Assembly (NCBI RefSeq): GCF_000308575.1 | Contig: NZ_BAFZ01000063.1 | Span: forward strand, 1-64,000 | Length of the DNA stretch: 64,000 bases | Source: Nocardia exalbida NBRC 100660 | GTDB lineage: Bacteria > Actinomycetota > Actinomycetes > Mycobacteriales > Mycobacteriaceae | Reading direction: 5' to 3' | In this document: positions 63,808 through 64,000 of the stretch, piece after piece | Layout: every line of letters starts with the position of its first letter | How positions within the stretch are numbered: the first letter of the stretch is position 1 | Program-made: the position numbers and the translations under genes | The notes under the pieces: model-generated | The model's input: only the letters and a program-made list of their open reading frames with translations | The model's database searches: none | What the model was told of the DNA's origin: nothing

Positions 63808-64000
63808 ATGACCCACACACGACTCGCCCGCACCGCGCTCACCGCTGCGGCCCTGCTGCTGGCGGTGGCCGCCGCCGCGTGCGACAGCGGAGCCGACGAG
63901 GCCGCGGTCGACGCCGCCCGCTCCTCGGCCAACGCCTCGCTGTCGTCCTCGATCGCCGTCTCCTCCAGCGCCGCCCACCCGCCGCTGCCCACCGCCGCCG
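63808..64000 (+). CDS. Lipoprotein, truncated by the window end
   Basis: The ATG at 63808 follows GGAAG. The N-terminus has basic residues, an Ala/Leu core (ALTAAALLLAVAAAAC) and a lipobox ending in Cys at about residue 24, then a Ser/Ala-rich linker. The rest lies outside the window, so the family cannot be named. Confidence 0.7.
   Translation, partial: MTHTRLARTALTAAALLLAVAAAACDSGADEAAVDAARSSANASLSSSIAVSSSAAHPPLPTAA

Overview
The window is high-GC actinobacterial DNA, most likely from a Nocardia or a close Mycobacteriales relative. Its right end carries an M20 peptidase, a YbhB-type protein, pyrD, an LppL-like lipoprotein and a small conserved protein, in the order and relative strands I remember for M. 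tuberculosis Rv2141c-Rv2137c. About 10 kb of other genes separate the YbhB gene from pyrD.

Positions 1-41643 are the downstream part of a large glycosylated polyketide cluster, nearly all on the + strand and tightly coupled by 4-bp stop/start overlaps. The PKS is mainly AT-less (trans-AT), with one module that keeps an in-line malonyl-type AT. Readable modules: (partial KS1)-DH-psiKR-ER-KR-ACP; KS2-AT-DH-psiKR-KR-ACP, whose KR is broken by a one-base frameshift at 9048-9058; KS3-KR-ACP; KS4, which ends one protein; then DH-ACP-KR-KS5-cMT-ACP-KS6-ACP-KS7-ACP-thioester reductase. A separate malonyl-type acyltransferase fused to a type II thioesterase follows and should load the AT-less modules. 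The last three modules have no ketoreductase and the release domain is reductive, so the chain should leave with a poly-beta-keto end terminating in an aldehyde or alcohol.

Positions 29558-38814 look like a sugar pathway: a cupin epimerase-like protein, an atypical SDR, a GDP-mannose 4,6-dehydratase, a sugar C-methyltransferase, a second GMD-like SDR, a MycE-type sugar O-methyltransferase and a family 1 glycosyltransferase. Also present are a DPM1-like GT2 and a GT87 membrane glycosyltransferase, which together suggest sugar transfer from a polyprenyl phosphate outside the membrane. A 75-bp tandem repeat encoding a small basic peptide bridges the GT87 gene and a flavin monooxygenase; a P450 closes the operon.

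From 41734 to 48891 comes a border region: a truncated AhpD-like remnant, a divergent MFS transporter/HxlR regulator pair with a likely operator, a membrane Ser/Thr kinase, a stand-alone KS-ACP protein with unusual active-site motifs, and a divergent GtrA-family membrane protein. From 49022 to the end the genes look like chromosomal backbone: M20 peptidase, YbhB protein, a deleted pseudogene, small hypotheticals, a TPR-type regulator, a methyltransferase, a FadD15-type acyl-CoA synthetase, a PfkB kinase-ribA pair, pyrD, a DUF5703 protein and lipoproteins.
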